The translations under genes were made by a program, and so were the position numbers. From Paenibacillus etheri (lineage in GTDB: Bacteria; Bacillota; Bacilli; Paenibacillales; Paenibacillaceae), in the NCBI RefSeq assembly GCF_001012825.1, contig NZ_LCZJ02000018.1, positions 62,001 through 126,000 of the forward strand: a DNA stretch of 64,000 bases, in the 5' to 3' direction. The notes beneath the pieces were generated by a model. It searched no databases and was not told the DNA's origin. It saw only the letters and a list, made by a program, of their open reading frames with translations. Positions 28,402 through 37,712 of this stretch are shown here, one piece after another. Each line of letters begins with the position of its first letter. Within the stretch, counting starts at the first letter, position 1.

Positions 28402-30042
28402 ATGAATTATCGTAAATGGATGTTGAGTTTGTTAGTACTTATGTTGTTTCTGCCTTTATGGTCTCCTGGTGCGCGCGCGGCAGCGGTGCAAATTACCATT
28501 GAACTGGATGGAGAGGCGCTAGTTAGTGACGTGCCCCCGTATATCACAACTTCCAATGTAACGATGGTGCCAATTAGCGTGATCAGTAAAGGATTAAATG
28601 CCGGCGTAGTATGGAATCAGAATAGTAAGACTGTAACCATCACCCAAGGAGATACGGTACTCAAGCTGACCAGTGGCCAGAAAAATGCATGGGTAAACGA
28701 TGCTTCGGTAGCGCTGGATACATCCGTGCAGATTAAGCAGGGGCGGGTAATGGTCCCGATTCGTTTCGTAAGTGAGAACTTGGGTCTGCAGGTGTTATGG
28801 GATCAGGTTAATAAGCATATTTCCTTGTTCTCCAACACTGAACCGCCACAATCTGTTGATCCAGAAACACCAACGACACCAACGACACCAACAGTACCAA
28901 CGGTGCCAACGATACCTACTATTCCTGGTGGATCGACTAGTAAGGAAATGAAGGGGGCTTGGATCTCCACTGTATTCAATCTGGACTGGCCTTCAGTGTC
29001 ATCGGCGGGAAATGAAGCGAAACAAAAGCAGGAGTTTGATAACCTGTTAGACAAGCTAAAGGCCGTTGGCTTTAATGCTGTATTTGTTCAGGTTAGACCT
29101 TCGGCAGACAGTCTGTACCCATCGGCATTAGTTCCTTGGTCTAAGGTATTGACGGGTACACAAGGGAAGAATCCGGGATATGATCCTCTAAGCTATATGG
29201 TCAGCGCTGCGCATTCCCGTGGCATGCAGTTTCATGCTTGGTTCAACCCATTCCGTGCAACGACTGATGCTTCCACCTCAGCTTTAGCGAGTAACCATGT
29301 GGCAAAAGCACATCCAGAATGGATTGTGAATGCCGATGGTAAGAAATACATTAATCCAGGTATTCCGGAGGCTCGTCAACATATCATCGACACGGTGATG
29401 GAAGTGGTTAAAGGTTACGATGTTGATGGCGTCCATTTGGATGATTATTTTTATCCTTCAAATGTTACTTTTGCCGATGATGCTGCTTATTCTACCTATA
29501 ATACGAAAAAGCTTTCTAAAGCTGATTGGCGCCGAGATAATATTAATGAATTTGTCCGTCAGCTGGGAGAACAGATTCATAAAGTGAAGCCGAAGGCTTC
29601 TTATGGAATCAGTCCTTTTGGAGTATGGCGAAATATTAAAAATGATAGTACAGGTTCGGACACTAGTGCAGGGGTATCTGCTTATGACAGCATGTATGCC
29701 GATGTTCGGACATGGATTAAGCAGGGCTGGATTGATTATGTCGCTCCACAAATTTATTGGAGTTTGTCCTTTAGCACAGCTCGTTATGACAAGTTAGTAG
29801 ATTGGTGGGTAAAAGAAGTCGAGAATACGAATGTTAAACTCTACATCGGGCTAGCTGGTTATAAGGTCGGAGCAAGTGATCAAAAGGCTGAATGGCAAAG
29901 TGGAGATCAAATTATTAATCAGCTCAAATATAATGAGAAGTACGAAGAGGTTGCAGGTAGTATTATGTTCAGAGCGAATGACGTCGTAGTCCGCAATCCG
30001 TTCGGATTGTCGAGCTTATTGACCTTTTATTTTAAGTCCTAA
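28402..30042 (+). CDS. Exported GHL10-type glycoside hydrolase-like protein with stalk domain
   Basis: 546 residues. Signal peptide to about residue 27 (SPGARAAA). A copper-amine-oxidase-N-like stalk domain lies at about 28-145 (YITTSNVTMVPISVISKGL, MVPIRFVSENLGLQVLWDQ). A Pro/Thr-rich linker at about 150-177 has PTTPTTPTVPTV repeats. Then the GHL10 (DUF187, YngK-like) domain starts with EMKGAWISTVFNLDWPSV and contains FVQVRPSADSLYPS, GMQFHAWFNPFR, DGVHLDDYFYPS and SYGISPFGVWRN. The family is predicted to act on glycans; substrate unknown. GGGGAGGA precedes the ATG. Confidence 0.9.
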   Translation: MNYRKWMLSLLVLMLFLPLWSPGARAAAVQITIELDGEALVSDVPPYITTSNVTMVPISVISKGLNAGVVWNQNSKTVTITQGDTVLKLTSGQKNAWVNDASVALDTSVQIKQGRVMVPIRFVSENLGLQVLWDQVNKHISLFSNTEPPQSVDPETPTTPTTPTVPTVPTIPTIPGGSTSKEMKGAWISTVFNLDWPSVSSAGNEAKQKQEFDNLLDKLKAVGFNAVFVQVRPSADSLYPSALVPWSKVLTGTQGKNPGYDPLSYMVSAAHSRGMQFHAWFNPFRATTDASTSALASNHVAKAHPEWIVNADGKKYINPGIPEARQHIIDTVMEVVKGYDVDGVHLDDYFYPSNVTFADDAAYSTYNTKKLSKADWRRDNINEFVRQLGEQIHKVKPKASYGISPFGVWRNIKNDSTGSDTSAGVSAYDSMYADVRTWIKQGWIDYVAPQIYWSLSFSTARYDKLVDWWVKEVENTNVKLYIGLAGYKVGASDQKAEWQSGDQIINQLKYNEKYEEVAGSIMFRANDVVVRNPFGLSSLLTFYFKS

Positions 30043-30134
30043 GTAGGATAGCTGTTATTCATAAGGAGTCATGAATCTTCCCCTGTGCTCATAGATAAGC
30101 AATAGAATCTATGGGAAACGGGGGATTTCTGTGT

Positions 30135-31064
30135 ATGGAGATTAACGCAGTATTTGAAGGAGGAGGCGTAAAGGGGATTTCGCTCGCGGGTGCAGTTGAA
30201 GCTACAGAAAGAGCTGGGTGGACTTTTAAAAGGGTAGCAGGAACCTCCTCAGGTTCGATTGTAGCCACTTTACTAGCTGCGGGCTATGAAGGGGAGGAAA
30301 TGTGTCGGATAATCCAAGGAACATCCTTTTCATCGTTTCTGAAGCGAGGCCCCATTTATAATACGGCTATCGTTGGCCCTGCGCTGCGAGTGCTTTTGAA
30401 GAAAGGATTATATTCTGGAGAAGCGTTGGAGTCCTGGGTAAGAGCATTATTACTCAAAAAGGGAATCGTCACCTTCCGTGATCTGCCTGCTGGTAAATTA
30501 TCTATCATCGCATCCGATATCACAAATGGAAGGGTATTGGTCTTGCCAGATGGATTGGAGCAATATGGGATCTCTCCGGGGCATTTTGAAGTGGCCAAAG
30601 CAGTGCGAATGAGCTGCAGCATTCCTTATTTTTTTGATCCTGTCATGCTAAGACTAAATGGGCAAGCAGCAAGAGGGAAATCCTTTACCGAGCAGTTTGT
30701 GTATGTTGTGGATGGTGGACTCTTGAGTAATTTCCCTTTGTGGCTATTTGACGGCAAGAATAATGGAAGTAAACAACTAGGAAGCAGAATTCCTACGGTA
30801 GGTTATCAAACGGTAGGTAAGACCGATCCACAGCCGCATAATATTAGAGGGCCGTTCAGCATGCTTCAGGCTATGGTAACTACCATGCTCTCTGCTCATG
30901 ATGAGCGGTATATTGAAGGGGATAAACTTGTTCGCACGGTAAAAATTCCAACGCTGGGGATTGGGACGACTCAGTTTGAAATTACAAAAGCGCAGAGCGA
31001 TGAATTGTATGCTGCCGGACTGATAGCAGGGGAGAATTTCTTTAAAGAGTGGCGACCAAGATAA
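30135..31064 (+). CDS. yqhO: Patatin-like phospholipase family protein, YqhO-like
   Basis: 309 residues, predicted lipid acyl hydrolase of the NTE/RssA type. The oxyanion loop is FEGGGVKGI, the nucleophile Ser38 is in AGTSSGSIVA, and the catalytic Asp in VVDGGLLSNFPLWLFDG. GGGGGA lies 9 bases before ATG 30135; the frame from 30111 is longer but has no site. In B. subtilis yqhO lies beside yqhP and yqhQ, as here, which supports the name. Function in the cell unknown. Confidence 0.85.
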   Translation: MEINAVFEGGGVKGISLAGAVEATERAGWTFKRVAGTSSGSIVATLLAAGYEGEEMCRIIQGTSFSSFLKRGPIYNTAIVGPALRVLLKKGLYSGEALESWVRALLLKKGIVTFRDLPAGKLSIIASDITNGRVLVLPDGLEQYGISPGHFEVAKAVRMSCSIPYFFDPVMLRLNGQAARGKSFTEQFVYVVDGGLLSNFPLWLFDGKNNGSKQLGSRIPTVGYQTVGKTDPQPHNIRGPFSMLQAMVTTMLSAHDERYIEGDKLVRTVKIPTLGIGTTQFEITKAQSDELYAAGLIAGENFFKEWRPR

Positions 31065-31087
31065 CGAGCGGGGCATCATCATATCAG

Positions 31088-31132
31088 AAAAAAAGCATCC
31101 CGCACGTTACTTATAACGTGGAGATGCTTTTT
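31088..31132. terminator. Bidirectional terminator
   Basis: Long stem with AAAAAGCATC and GATGCTTTTT outer arms and CACGTTA/TAACGTG inner arms, flanked by A and T runs. It lies between convergent yqhO and yqhP. Confidence 0.9.
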
Positions 31133-31147
31133 GGATTTCTTATGAAA

Positions 31148-31489
31148 TTAGTGATACTTTGGAACCTGATCGTCATTCTTCCCTTTACTTCCTTCGATCA
31201 CTTGGAATGGATAGCTTTTACGTTTACCTGGTGTAGCTTGAGTCTTGCGAATTCCTGCTACCTTTGACATGGTCTTCTGGGAAGGCTTCACTTTTACCTT
31301 AGATCCACTGCTGCTGCGAGCATATTTTCCTGGCCCCATTCTTTTGTAAGCATAATAAATAATCGCTAACAGTACTAAGGGAAGAATCAGCTTCGACAGC
31401 GTAAAGAAAGGCTGAGTCAAAACTCCAATCACAAAACCGAATATCGCAAGTGTAACCGTAATCCAAAAAATTAAAGCATGCCTGATCAT
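31148..31489 (-). CDS. yqhP: Small membrane protein, YqhP-like
   Basis: 113 residues. Two hydrophobic segments (about 5-27 and 32-48) are followed by a basic, Ser/Lys-rich cytoplasmic tail. Named by position and general character: it lies between yqhO and yqhQ as in B. subtilis. No function is known. AAAGGATGAG upstream of the ATG. The gene follows yqhQ on the same strand with a gap of 7 bases. Confidence 0.7.
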   Translation of the reverse strand: MIRHALIFWITVTLAIFGFVIGVLTQPFFTLSKLILPLVLLAIIYYAYKRMGPGKYARSSSGSKVKVKPSQKTMSKVAGIRKTQATPGKRKSYPFQVIEGSKGKNDDQVPKYH

Positions 31490-31496
31490 AGATCAC

Positions 31497-32495
31497 TCAT
31501 CCTTTCGCAGGATCCAATATGCCGCCTGACACACTTGCCTCCGAATATCCTCTTGCTTCAATCGCAGCATCAAGCTCACGCATACGGTTGAAAGAGGCAA
31601 TAGATACTTCTACCTGATCGTCTTTTGGCTCTTTGGTTGTAAGGAGTTGCAGCCACAATCCAGGATAACCCAAATATTTAAGGCCTGGTACTTCTCTTAC
31701 CGCATTGGTTCCTTTCAGAACTTCAAACGATACGCCAATTACGACTGGCAACAAGATAATCCGCTGGATCACACGTTCCCAAAGATTATCCCAAGGTACT
31801 ACAGAGTAAATGATCACTCCGAGGATAATTGTCAGCATCATAAAGCTACTTCCGCAGCGGTAATGCAGACGGCTGTATTTCTGAACGTTCTGAACAGTCA
31901 GTTCTTCGCCTGCTTCAAAAGCGCTGATGACTTTATGTTCAGCACCGTGATACTGGAACAGTCGCTTGATCACAGGTGTTTGTGATATCGCCCATAAATA
32001 GACCAGCAAGAGAACCATTTTGATGCCGCCTTCTATGAGGTTGTGCAGTACGTAGTTATCAAATACATTCTTAAATAAAAAATCCTCTACAAATACCGGT
32101 ACAAGCGTAAAAATGAGCTTTCCGAACAAGAAGGAGAGAATACCCATTACTGCTACGCCAAAAATCATTCCTAAGCTCCAGCCCTCATCCTTTTTCTTCG
32201 GCTTCGCTTTTTCCTTCTCCAGATCTTCCGGTTCCAATTCATCTTCAGCGTAGGATTCGGCTGAATAGTTCAAGTGCTTAGAGCCTTTAGCGCTGGCATC
32301 TATAATACTGACAAGGCCGCGAAGCAGCGGAATCTTGCGCAGTTTCGTGACCCAGCTCTTATCTCTTTTGGGTACCTCTAAAAATGTGATTTCCTGATTC
32401 TTGCGTCGTACGGCTGTTACATTGATATGCTTACCGCCGAACATGACACCTTCAATGACGGCTTGGCCGCCGTAACTGGGAGTTTCCTGGGACAA
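31497..32495 (-). CDS. yqhQ: DUF1385 membrane protein YqhQ
   Basis: 332 residues. N-terminal signature YGGQAVIEGVMFGGK is diagnostic for DUF1385. It has four to five helices and a second conserved patch QYHGAEHKVISAFEAGEELTV-type (about residues 205-225), with RCGSSFMM after it. A charged insert (EPEDLEKEKAKPKKKDE) lies at about 90-107. Start is uncertain: GTG 32504 directly abuts AGAAGG, so I prefer TTG 32495 at about 6 bases spacing. Function unknown; conserved neighbour of yqhP and yqhR. Confidence 0.88.
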   Translation of the reverse strand: MSQETPSYGGQAVIEGVMFGGKHINVTAVRRKNQEITFLEVPKRDKSWVTKLRKIPLLRGLVSIIDASAKGSKHLNYSAESYAEDELEPEDLEKEKAKPKKKDEGWSLGMIFGVAVMGILSFLFGKLIFTLVPVFVEDFLFKNVFDNYVLHNLIEGGIKMVLLLVYLWAISQTPVIKRLFQYHGAEHKVISAFEAGEELTVQNVQKYSRLHYRCGSSFMMLTIILGVIIYSVVPWDNLWERVIQRIILLPVVIGVSFEVLKGTNAVREVPGLKYLGYPGLWLQLLTTKEPKDDQVEVSIASFNRMRELDAAIEARGYSEASVSGGILDPAKG

Positions 32496-32651
32496 CCAAT
32501 TCACCTTCTCGTATTTAATATGATTTATATACTACATTGTAACTAATTTTTGATGACATTACTAGTTGGATCGCCTTTTGCTGTACATACTATCTTCTAG
32601 AGAGAGCGAGAGATAAATCGGTATTGAAAATAAAGAAAGCGAGGCAATTTC

Positions 32652-33143
32652 ATGAGCAAATCTCATCAACAACAATCGGGGCATACAAATATTTGGCTTT
32701 TTGCACTCGAATTGGGTTTTTTTTCAGGATTGATTTGGGGAGGTCTTCATTGGCATGCTTATTGGTTCAGTTTTACTGAAGTCAGCCCTGGCTTTATCGC
32801 AGAACCTTTTTTCAGACATGATTTTTTGACAACAGCGTTTGGACATTTCGTGGGATATATGATGTTTATTGTATTTTCGGTCATCGCCTCTATGCTGTAT
32901 GTACTGTTTCTCCGCAAGCTGAAGGGACCTTGGCCAGGGCTGGTTTATGGCGTTTTATGGTGGTCGGTTATATTTATTCCTGGCTCTCAGTTGTTTCTTA
33001 TGCAACCCCCATTCAAGCTGTCGTGGAACACGGTCATTAGTGAGTTCTGCATTTTTTTACTATGGGGAATGTTCATTGGATATACAGCAGCGATGGAGTA
33101 TACGGACGAACGGAAGCGTGAGCAAAGTACAGCGCTTGCCTAA
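32652..33143 (+). CDS. yqhR: Membrane protein YqhR
   Basis: 163 residues with four helices (about 14-32, 65-92, 98-115, 126-145). The N-terminal helix has FALELGFFSGLIWGGLHW. Conserved in the Bacillales yqh cluster; function unknown. Divergent from yqhQ. GCGAGG lies 7 bases before the ATG. The usual following gene aroQ is absent; the aminopeptidase comes next. Confidence 0.85.
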   Translation: MSKSHQQQSGHTNIWLFALELGFFSGLIWGGLHWHAYWFSFTEVSPGFIAEPFFRHDFLTTAFGHFVGYMMFIVFSVIASMLYVLFLRKLKGPWPGLVYGVLWWSVIFIPGSQLFLMQPPFKLSWNTVISEFCIFLLWGMFIGYTAAMEYTDERKREQSTALA

Positions 33144-33217
33144 CGGTGCGAAAAAACTTCTCAAGGGGATATCCCTATGTTAAAATACAATGTGGCTATT
33201 TCGAGAGGAGAATGAAA

Positions 33218-34288
33218 ATGGGTAACAAGCGTGTCTCCAAGCTACGTAAGGTTTTGCAGGATCAAGGATTGGAAGCAATGTTGATAACTAGCGGTTATAA
33301 TCGCCGCTATTTAAGTGGATTTACCGGATCGTCCGGTTATGTACTGGTGACAAGTGATGATTGTTATCTGCTGACTGACTTCAGGTATATGACACAGGCC
33401 GCGGACCAAGCAGTGGGGGTTAAAGTTGTAGAACATGCAACGAAGTTCATTGATACAGTACGCGAGCTTCTGCCTTCTGGTAAAGAAGTACGTATCGGTT
33501 TCGAACAGGATGATGTTTCATTCAGCGCGTACACCTCATATGCAGAAGCACTTAAGCCGGCAGTGTTAGTTCCAGTTTCCAAAGCCGTGGAAGACCTTCG
33601 TATGTTCAAGGATGAGGAAGAGCTTGCCGTTATGCAACGTGCAGCAGATCTGGCCGATGCTACATTCAGTCATATTCTGAACGTGATCAAACCGGGCATG
33701 ACAGAGCGCGATGTTGATTTGGAAATGGAATTTTATATGCGTACCCATGGTGCAACTTCTTCATCGTTTGATACGATCGTTGCTTCAGGCGAACGTTCGT
33801 CCATGCCACACGGAGTAGCAAGCAGCCGAGTAATTCAAGGTAATGAGTTTATTACCCTTGATTTCGGTGCATTACTTGATGGCTATTGCTCAGATGTGAC
33901 AAGAACCATCGCACTCGGAGCACCGGATCCGAAGCTGAAAGAGATCTATGATATTGTGCTGGAAGCTCAGCTACATACGTTAGCACATATCAAACCGGGC
34001 ATGACCGGACGGGAATGCGATGCCTTGGCACGTGATATCATTGCCAGCTACGGATATGGTGAACAATTTGGACACAGCACGGGTCATGGACTTGGAATGG
34101 AAGTTCATGAGTGGCCGCGTTTGTCCAAGCTTAGTGACGATATTATGCAGCCGGGGATGGTCGTAACTGTGGAACCTGGTATCTATTTGCCGGGAATTGG
34201 CGGAGTACGTATTGAAGACGACATTGTGATCACGGAGAGCGGAATATCGTTGCTGACCCATTCGTCTAAAGAATATACAGTACTATAA
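33218..34288 (+). CDS. yqhT: Xaa-Pro peptidase (M24B), YqhT/PepP-like
   Basis: Cytosolic metallopeptidase removing residues before proline; 356 residues. Creatinase-type N-terminal domain about 1-125. The pita-bread domain has all five metal ligands: Asp pair in LDFGALLDGYCSDVTRT, His in GHSTGHGLGMEVHE, Glu in TVEPGIYLPGIGG and Glu in VRIEDDIV. AGAGGAG is 7 bases before ATG 33218; ATG 33212 is too close. Neighbour of efp as in B. subtilis. Confidence 0.95.
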   Translation: MGNKRVSKLRKVLQDQGLEAMLITSGYNRRYLSGFTGSSGYVLVTSDDCYLLTDFRYMTQAADQAVGVKVVEHATKFIDTVRELLPSGKEVRIGFEQDDVSFSAYTSYAEALKPAVLVPVSKAVEDLRMFKDEEELAVMQRAADLADATFSHILNVIKPGMTERDVDLEMEFYMRTHGATSSSFDTIVASGERSSMPHGVASSRVIQGNEFITLDFGALLDGYCSDVTRTIALGAPDPKLKEIYDIVLEAQLHTLAHIKPGMTGRECDALARDIIASYGYGEQFGHSTGHGLGMEVHEWPRLSKLSDDIMQPGMVVTVEPGIYLPGIGGVRIEDDIVITESGISLLTHSSKEYTVL

Positions 34289-34335
34289 GTAAGCGGAATG
34301 TATTAGATTAATTATGAATTTTGGAGGGATTTTTA

Positions 34336-34893
34336 GTGATTTCAGTAAATGATTTTAAAACAGGTTTGACCGTAGAGGTAGAAGGAGATATTTTTACCGT
34401 TATTGATTTCCAACACGTTAAGCCAGGTAAAGGCGCAGCATTTGTTCGCTCCAAGCTTAAGAACTTGCGTAACGGTAACACGGTAGAGCGTACATTCCGT
34501 GCAGGTGAAACGATTGGCCGTGCGATTATCGAAAACCGTGGTGTACAATATCTGTATGCAAGTGGATCGGACCATGTATTCATGGATAACGAAACTTATG
34601 ACCAATTCGAATTGTCCGAAAAGCAATTGGAATGGGAATTGAATTTCCTTAAAGAGAACATGACTGTAAACATCGTTAGCTACAAAGGCGAAATTCTCGG
34701 GATCAACCTTCCTACCAGCGTAGAGTTGAAAGTTGTTGAAACTGAGCCTGGCGTTAAAGGTAACACGGCTCAAGGTGCTACGAAATCGGCCAAGCTTGAA
34801 ACCGGTCATAGTGTTCAAGTTCCGTTGTTTATCAACGAAGAAGACATCTTGCTCATTGATACCCGTGAAGGTAAATATATCTCGCGCGCGTAG
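34336..34893 (+). CDS. efp: Elongation factor P
   Basis: Relieves ribosome stalling at polyproline; 185 residues, three OB-like domains. N-terminus [20 protein letters not shown] matches the B. subtilis protein, and the modified Lys32 is conserved in [13 protein letters not shown]-terminal signature [28 protein letters not shown]. The start is GTG 34336, 6 bases after GGAGGGA. Confidence 0.97.
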   Translation: MISVNDFKTGLTVEVEGDIFTVIDFQHVKPGKGAAFVRSKLKNLRNGNTVERTFRAGETIGRAIIENRGVQYLYASGSDHVFMDNETYDQFELSEKQLEWELNFLKENMTVNIVSYKGEILGINLPTSVELKVVETEPGVKGNTAQGATKSAKLETGHSVQVPLFINEEDILLIDTREGKYISRA

Positions 34894-34926
34894 GCAGTAG
34901 AACAATAACCTAGATATTACCAGAGT

Positions 34927-34958
34927 AACCTCCCCGTTTATACGGTGGAGGTTTTTTT
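34927..34958 (+). terminator. Terminator of efp
   Basis: Stem AACCTCC/GGAGGTT with inner CCG/CGG and seven T. Confidence 0.9.
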
Positions 34959-35195
34959 ATGCAAAGGAATGGATAAAGCGGTGATGAAAACCTTACATTA
35001 AAATACTGGAAGTTGAGTAAAATAAGCACAGCTGAAGGGTAGATGCTGACCGTATCTTTTTTTTCGCAGCGGGGAAATTCAATAAATTTTTTATGAAACC
35101 ATTAACGCAAGGCACTGTTTTCGTATTATACTGATTTAAAGCGGGAAACCGATTAGAAGTAACTACATAGACCGATATGGGGAGTGAATGGGACT
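34959..35195. other. Spacer upstream of aspartate kinase
   Basis: No gene seen. I looked for a lysine riboswitch and did not find its conserved core. A weak promoter candidate is TTAACG (35102-35107) with TATTAT (35124-35129), 16-base spacer, about 65 bases before the start. Confidence 0.35.
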
Positions 35196-36449
35196 TTGTC
35201 ACTTTATGTTATGAAATTCGGAGGCAGCTCCGTCGGCGACACCGAACGAATGAAACGCGTCGCCAAGCGCATCGCAGACAAGCAAGATGAGGGACATCGC
35301 TGCGTTGTGGTTGTATCTGCAATGGGGGATACAACAGATGATTTGATCGATACGGCGAAGCAATTAAACGGGCAGCCGCCCGCACGTGAAATGGATATGT
35401 TAATGACGACAGGTGAACAAATCTCCGTCGCTCTATTGTCCATTGCCCTACATGGGATCGGGCGGAATGCAGTTTCTTATACAGGATGGCAGGCTGGATT
35501 CCGAACAGACGAAACTCACGGCAGAGCTCGTATCAATGAAATTGACCCGCGTCGTGTATTAGCGTCTTTGGAGCGTGAACAAATCGTGATCGTTGCAGGC
35601 TTTCAGGGAATGACAGTGGACGGTGAGATCACCACATTAGGCCGCGGTGGTTCGGACACAACAGCCGTAGCTTTGGCTGCTGCTATTCAAGCAGATGTAT
35701 GCGAGATCTATACCGATGTAGATGGTATCTATTCCACAGATCCACGTATCGTGAAGACGGCACGTAAGCTGAAAGAAATCTCTTACGATGAAATGCTAGA
35801 GCTTGCCAATCTGGGAGCAGCTGTACTACATCCACGTGCAGTAGAGTACGCTAAGCGTCATCAAGTTAAGCTGGTCGTTAGATCGAGCTTTAATCATAAT
35901 GAAGGTACTGTTGTGAAGGAGGAAACAAGCATGGAGCAGGGAATCGTAGTTAGTGGTATTGCATTTGATAAGAATGTAGCACGTGTCAGTATTCTTGGAG
36001 TTCCTGATGTACCAGGTGTACTCGCTCAGGTCTTCGGCAAGCTTGCTGAAGAGGGCGTTAACGTAGATATCATCGTTCAAAGTGGTGTACAGAATGAGCA
36101 GGCTGACTTCTCATTTACAGTTTCTCTTGATGAGCTGGATCGGGCGAAGGAAGTTATCAAAGAAATTCATAAAACTTTGCCTTACCGTGAAGTTACCTCC
36201 GAGGATAACCTGGTGAAGGTATCCATCGTTGGTGCTGGTATGGTCAGCCATCCAGGGGTAGCGGCTCAAATGTTTGATGTACTCTCGCAAGAGGGTGTAA
36301 GCATCAAGATGGTCAGCACTTCTGAGATCAAAGTATCTTGCGTCATTGAATCAGGCAATTTGCCATCAATCATACAGGCGCTTCATACCACCTATAATCT
36401 CGATACAACAGAACAGGCTTTCGTCGGAGGTCCTAAGGATCGCCGATAA
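35196..36449 (+). CDS. lysC: Aspartate kinase (LysC-type, alpha subunit)
   Basis: First step of lysine, methionine, threonine and diaminopimelate synthesis; 417 residues. Kinase domain 1-240: MKFGGSSVG, DMLMTTGEQIS, TLGRGGSDTTAVALAAA. Two ACT regulatory domains follow (about 255-405; VSILGVPDVPGVLAQVFG, VSIVGAGMVSHPGVAAQMF). GTG 35184, TTG 35196 and ATG 35211 are possible starts; TTG gives the common MSLYVMKFGG and lies 11 bases after GGGGAG. The gene sits between efp and yqhV, which are closer together in B. subtilis. See the internal start. Confidence 0.94.
   Translation: MSLYVMKFGGSSVGDTERMKRVAKRIADKQDEGHRCVVVVSAMGDTTDDLIDTAKQLNGQPPAREMDMLMTTGEQISVALLSIALHGIGRNAVSYTGWQAGFRTDETHGRARINEIDPRRVLASLEREQIVIVAGFQGMTVDGEITTLGRGGSDTTAVALAAAIQADVCEIYTDVDGIYSTDPRIVKTARKLKEISYDEMLELANLGAAVLHPRAVEYAKRHQVKLVVRSSFNHNEGTVVKEETSMEQGIVVSGIAFDKNVARVSILGVPDVPGVLAQVFGKLAEEGVNVDIIVQSGVQNEQADFSFTVSLDELDRAKEVIKEIHKTLPYREVTSEDNLVKVSIVGAGMVSHPGVAAQMFDVLSQEGVSIKMVSTSEIKVSCVIESGNLPSIIQALHTTYNLDTTEQAFVGGPKDRR
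35931..36449 (+). CDS. lysC: Aspartate kinase beta subunit (internal in-frame start)
   Basis: Inside lysC an excellent ribosome binding site, AAGGAGG (35916-35922), stands 8 bases before an in-frame ATG at 35931. Starting there gives 172 residues, exactly the two ACT domains. In B. subtilis lysC encodes alpha and beta subunits of aspartokinase II in this way, and the enzyme is an alpha2beta2 tetramer. That the site is used here is inference. Confidence 0.72.
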   Translation: MEQGIVVSGIAFDKNVARVSILGVPDVPGVLAQVFGKLAEEGVNVDIIVQSGVQNEQADFSFTVSLDELDRAKEVIKEIHKTLPYREVTSEDNLVKVSIVGAGMVSHPGVAAQMFDVLSQEGVSIKMVSTSEIKVSCVIESGNLPSIIQALHTTYNLDTTEQAFVGGPKDRR

Positions 36450-36466
36450 GAACTGCTAAGTAAACA

Positions 36467-36510
36467 AAAAGGGATGCTCTACAGCCATGGCTGCGGGGCA
36501 TCTCTTTTTG
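36467..36510 (+). terminator. Terminator of lysC
   Basis: Arms GGGATGCTC and GGGGCATCTC with inner CAGCC/GGCTG, then five T. Also positioned to end the convergent yitT transcript. Confidence 0.8.
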
Positions 36511-36544
36511 CTTATATAACTGCATGGGAGGTAAGTCCCTGAAT

Positions 36545-37411
36545 TTATCCTAATCGTTTGAACCGGCCCTGAATCTCTACAGTTTCCACAACATTGACGA
36601 AGGAGCTTGGGTCTGCCTCAAGAATAGTTCTCCGCAGATTTGCAAGTTCATACCGAGTCGTTACCGTCATTAGCATGGTATTTCCCTCATGACTATATCC
36701 ACCCTCTGCATTGACGACAGTGATGCCATGAGGTAACTCTCTGAGACGGGTTAGCATCATCTCCCGTTCTTTGGTAACGATGAAGCAGGTCAGCTTCACA
36801 TGGCGAATATGGATCATATCGACTACTCTACTCTTTACAAAAATACAGAGCATAGCGTACAAGGCGGAGTCCCAGCTTTTAAAGAAGCCTAGACTCAGAA
36901 TAACTAATCCATCCATTAAGAACATGATATTCCCCATTGGAATATCCCGTTTACGTGAAATAATCGAGCCTAATATATCGAATCCCCCGGATGAGCCTCC
37001 TGTACGGAGAGAAAAACCAACGCCGCCAGCAATAATTACCCCGCCGAAAATACTTGCAAGAATCGGGTCCTTGGTCAATTGCACCTCAGGAATAATGGTT
37101 ATGAACCAGGTGGTAGCCACGACGGAAAGCAAGCTTAGTAAGATGTATTTTTTCCCCAATGCAATAAATCCCCAGACAATTAAAGGAAGGTTTATTACAA
37201 AATAAAGCTTAGAGATGTACTTCGGATCCGTTAAATAACCGACGACCGAAGCCACCCCTGCTACCCCACCGCTTAAAAGCTGATGAGGAATTAGAAACAA
37301 TCGCATTCCACTTGCAACTAAAAAGGCCGAAAAAATAATGATAGCTACTTCCTTGAGTGGTCTGACTACGGTCCGCATGTTTTGCGGTAACCCGTAACTT
37401 CGAACTTGCAT
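36545..37411 (-). CDS. YitT family membrane protein (DUF161 plus DUF2179)
   Basis: 288 residues. Five to six helices in the first 200 residues, with the typical GMRLFLIPHQLLSGGVAGVA and SLRTGGSSGGFDILGSII. A C-terminal DUF2179 domain of about 80 residues (LPHGITVVNAEGGYSHEGNTMLMTVT) is cytosolic and GlnB-like in fold. Substrate and role are unknown. GAGGGG lies 9 bases before the ATG. It is the only minus-strand gene in this part of the core block. Confidence 0.92.
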   Translation of the reverse strand: MQVRSYGLPQNMRTVVRPLKEVAIIIFSAFLVASGMRLFLIPHQLLSGGVAGVASVVGYLTDPKYISKLYFVINLPLIVWGFIALGKKYILLSLLSVVATTWFITIIPEVQLTKDPILASIFGGVIIAGGVGFSLRTGGSSGGFDILGSIISRKRDIPMGNIMFLMDGLVILSLGFFKSWDSALYAMLCIFVKSRVVDMIHIRHVKLTCFIVTKEREMMLTRLRELPHGITVVNAEGGYSHEGNTMLMTVTTRYELANLRRTILEADPSSFVNVVETVEIQGRFKRLG

Positions 37412-37567
37412 GACATAAATCCCCTCTTTTTCTTATGTCTTTATAGTCTGCTCTTTTTGAAAATATAAACCCACTATATTTCCAATTAACAAGGATACCA
37501 CAGATGGAAGTGTTCGTAAAAAATAATTTTATCGTACTGATTATATTTATTTATATAGAGGTGTACT

Positions 37568-37618
37568 ATGAACTCTTTCACAGTAGGACTTGTAATTCTG
37601 TCATTTCTTCTTGTCTAA
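37568..37618 (+). CDS. Possible 16-residue hydrophobic peptide
   Basis: Very short frame MNSFTVGLVILSFLLV with AGAGGTG about 5 bases before its ATG, in the otherwise empty spacer 37412-37712. It would be a membrane peptide. A -10-like TATATT stands upstream. Spore formers make many tiny membrane peptides, but no family match is claimed and the frame may be chance. Confidence 0.25.
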   Translation: MNSFTVGLVILSFLLV

Positions 37619-37712
37619 AGTGAGTAATTATCGCATATCCATAGATAAGAGAAAGACAAACAAGCTCTAGATATTCTTAGTGTGAATTAGTAAAAGTTAG
37701 GAGTTGAGTGAA

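Noticed and set aside
34959..35195. Lysine riboswitch before lysC
   Set aside because: Spacer is short and lacks the conserved core and a terminator.
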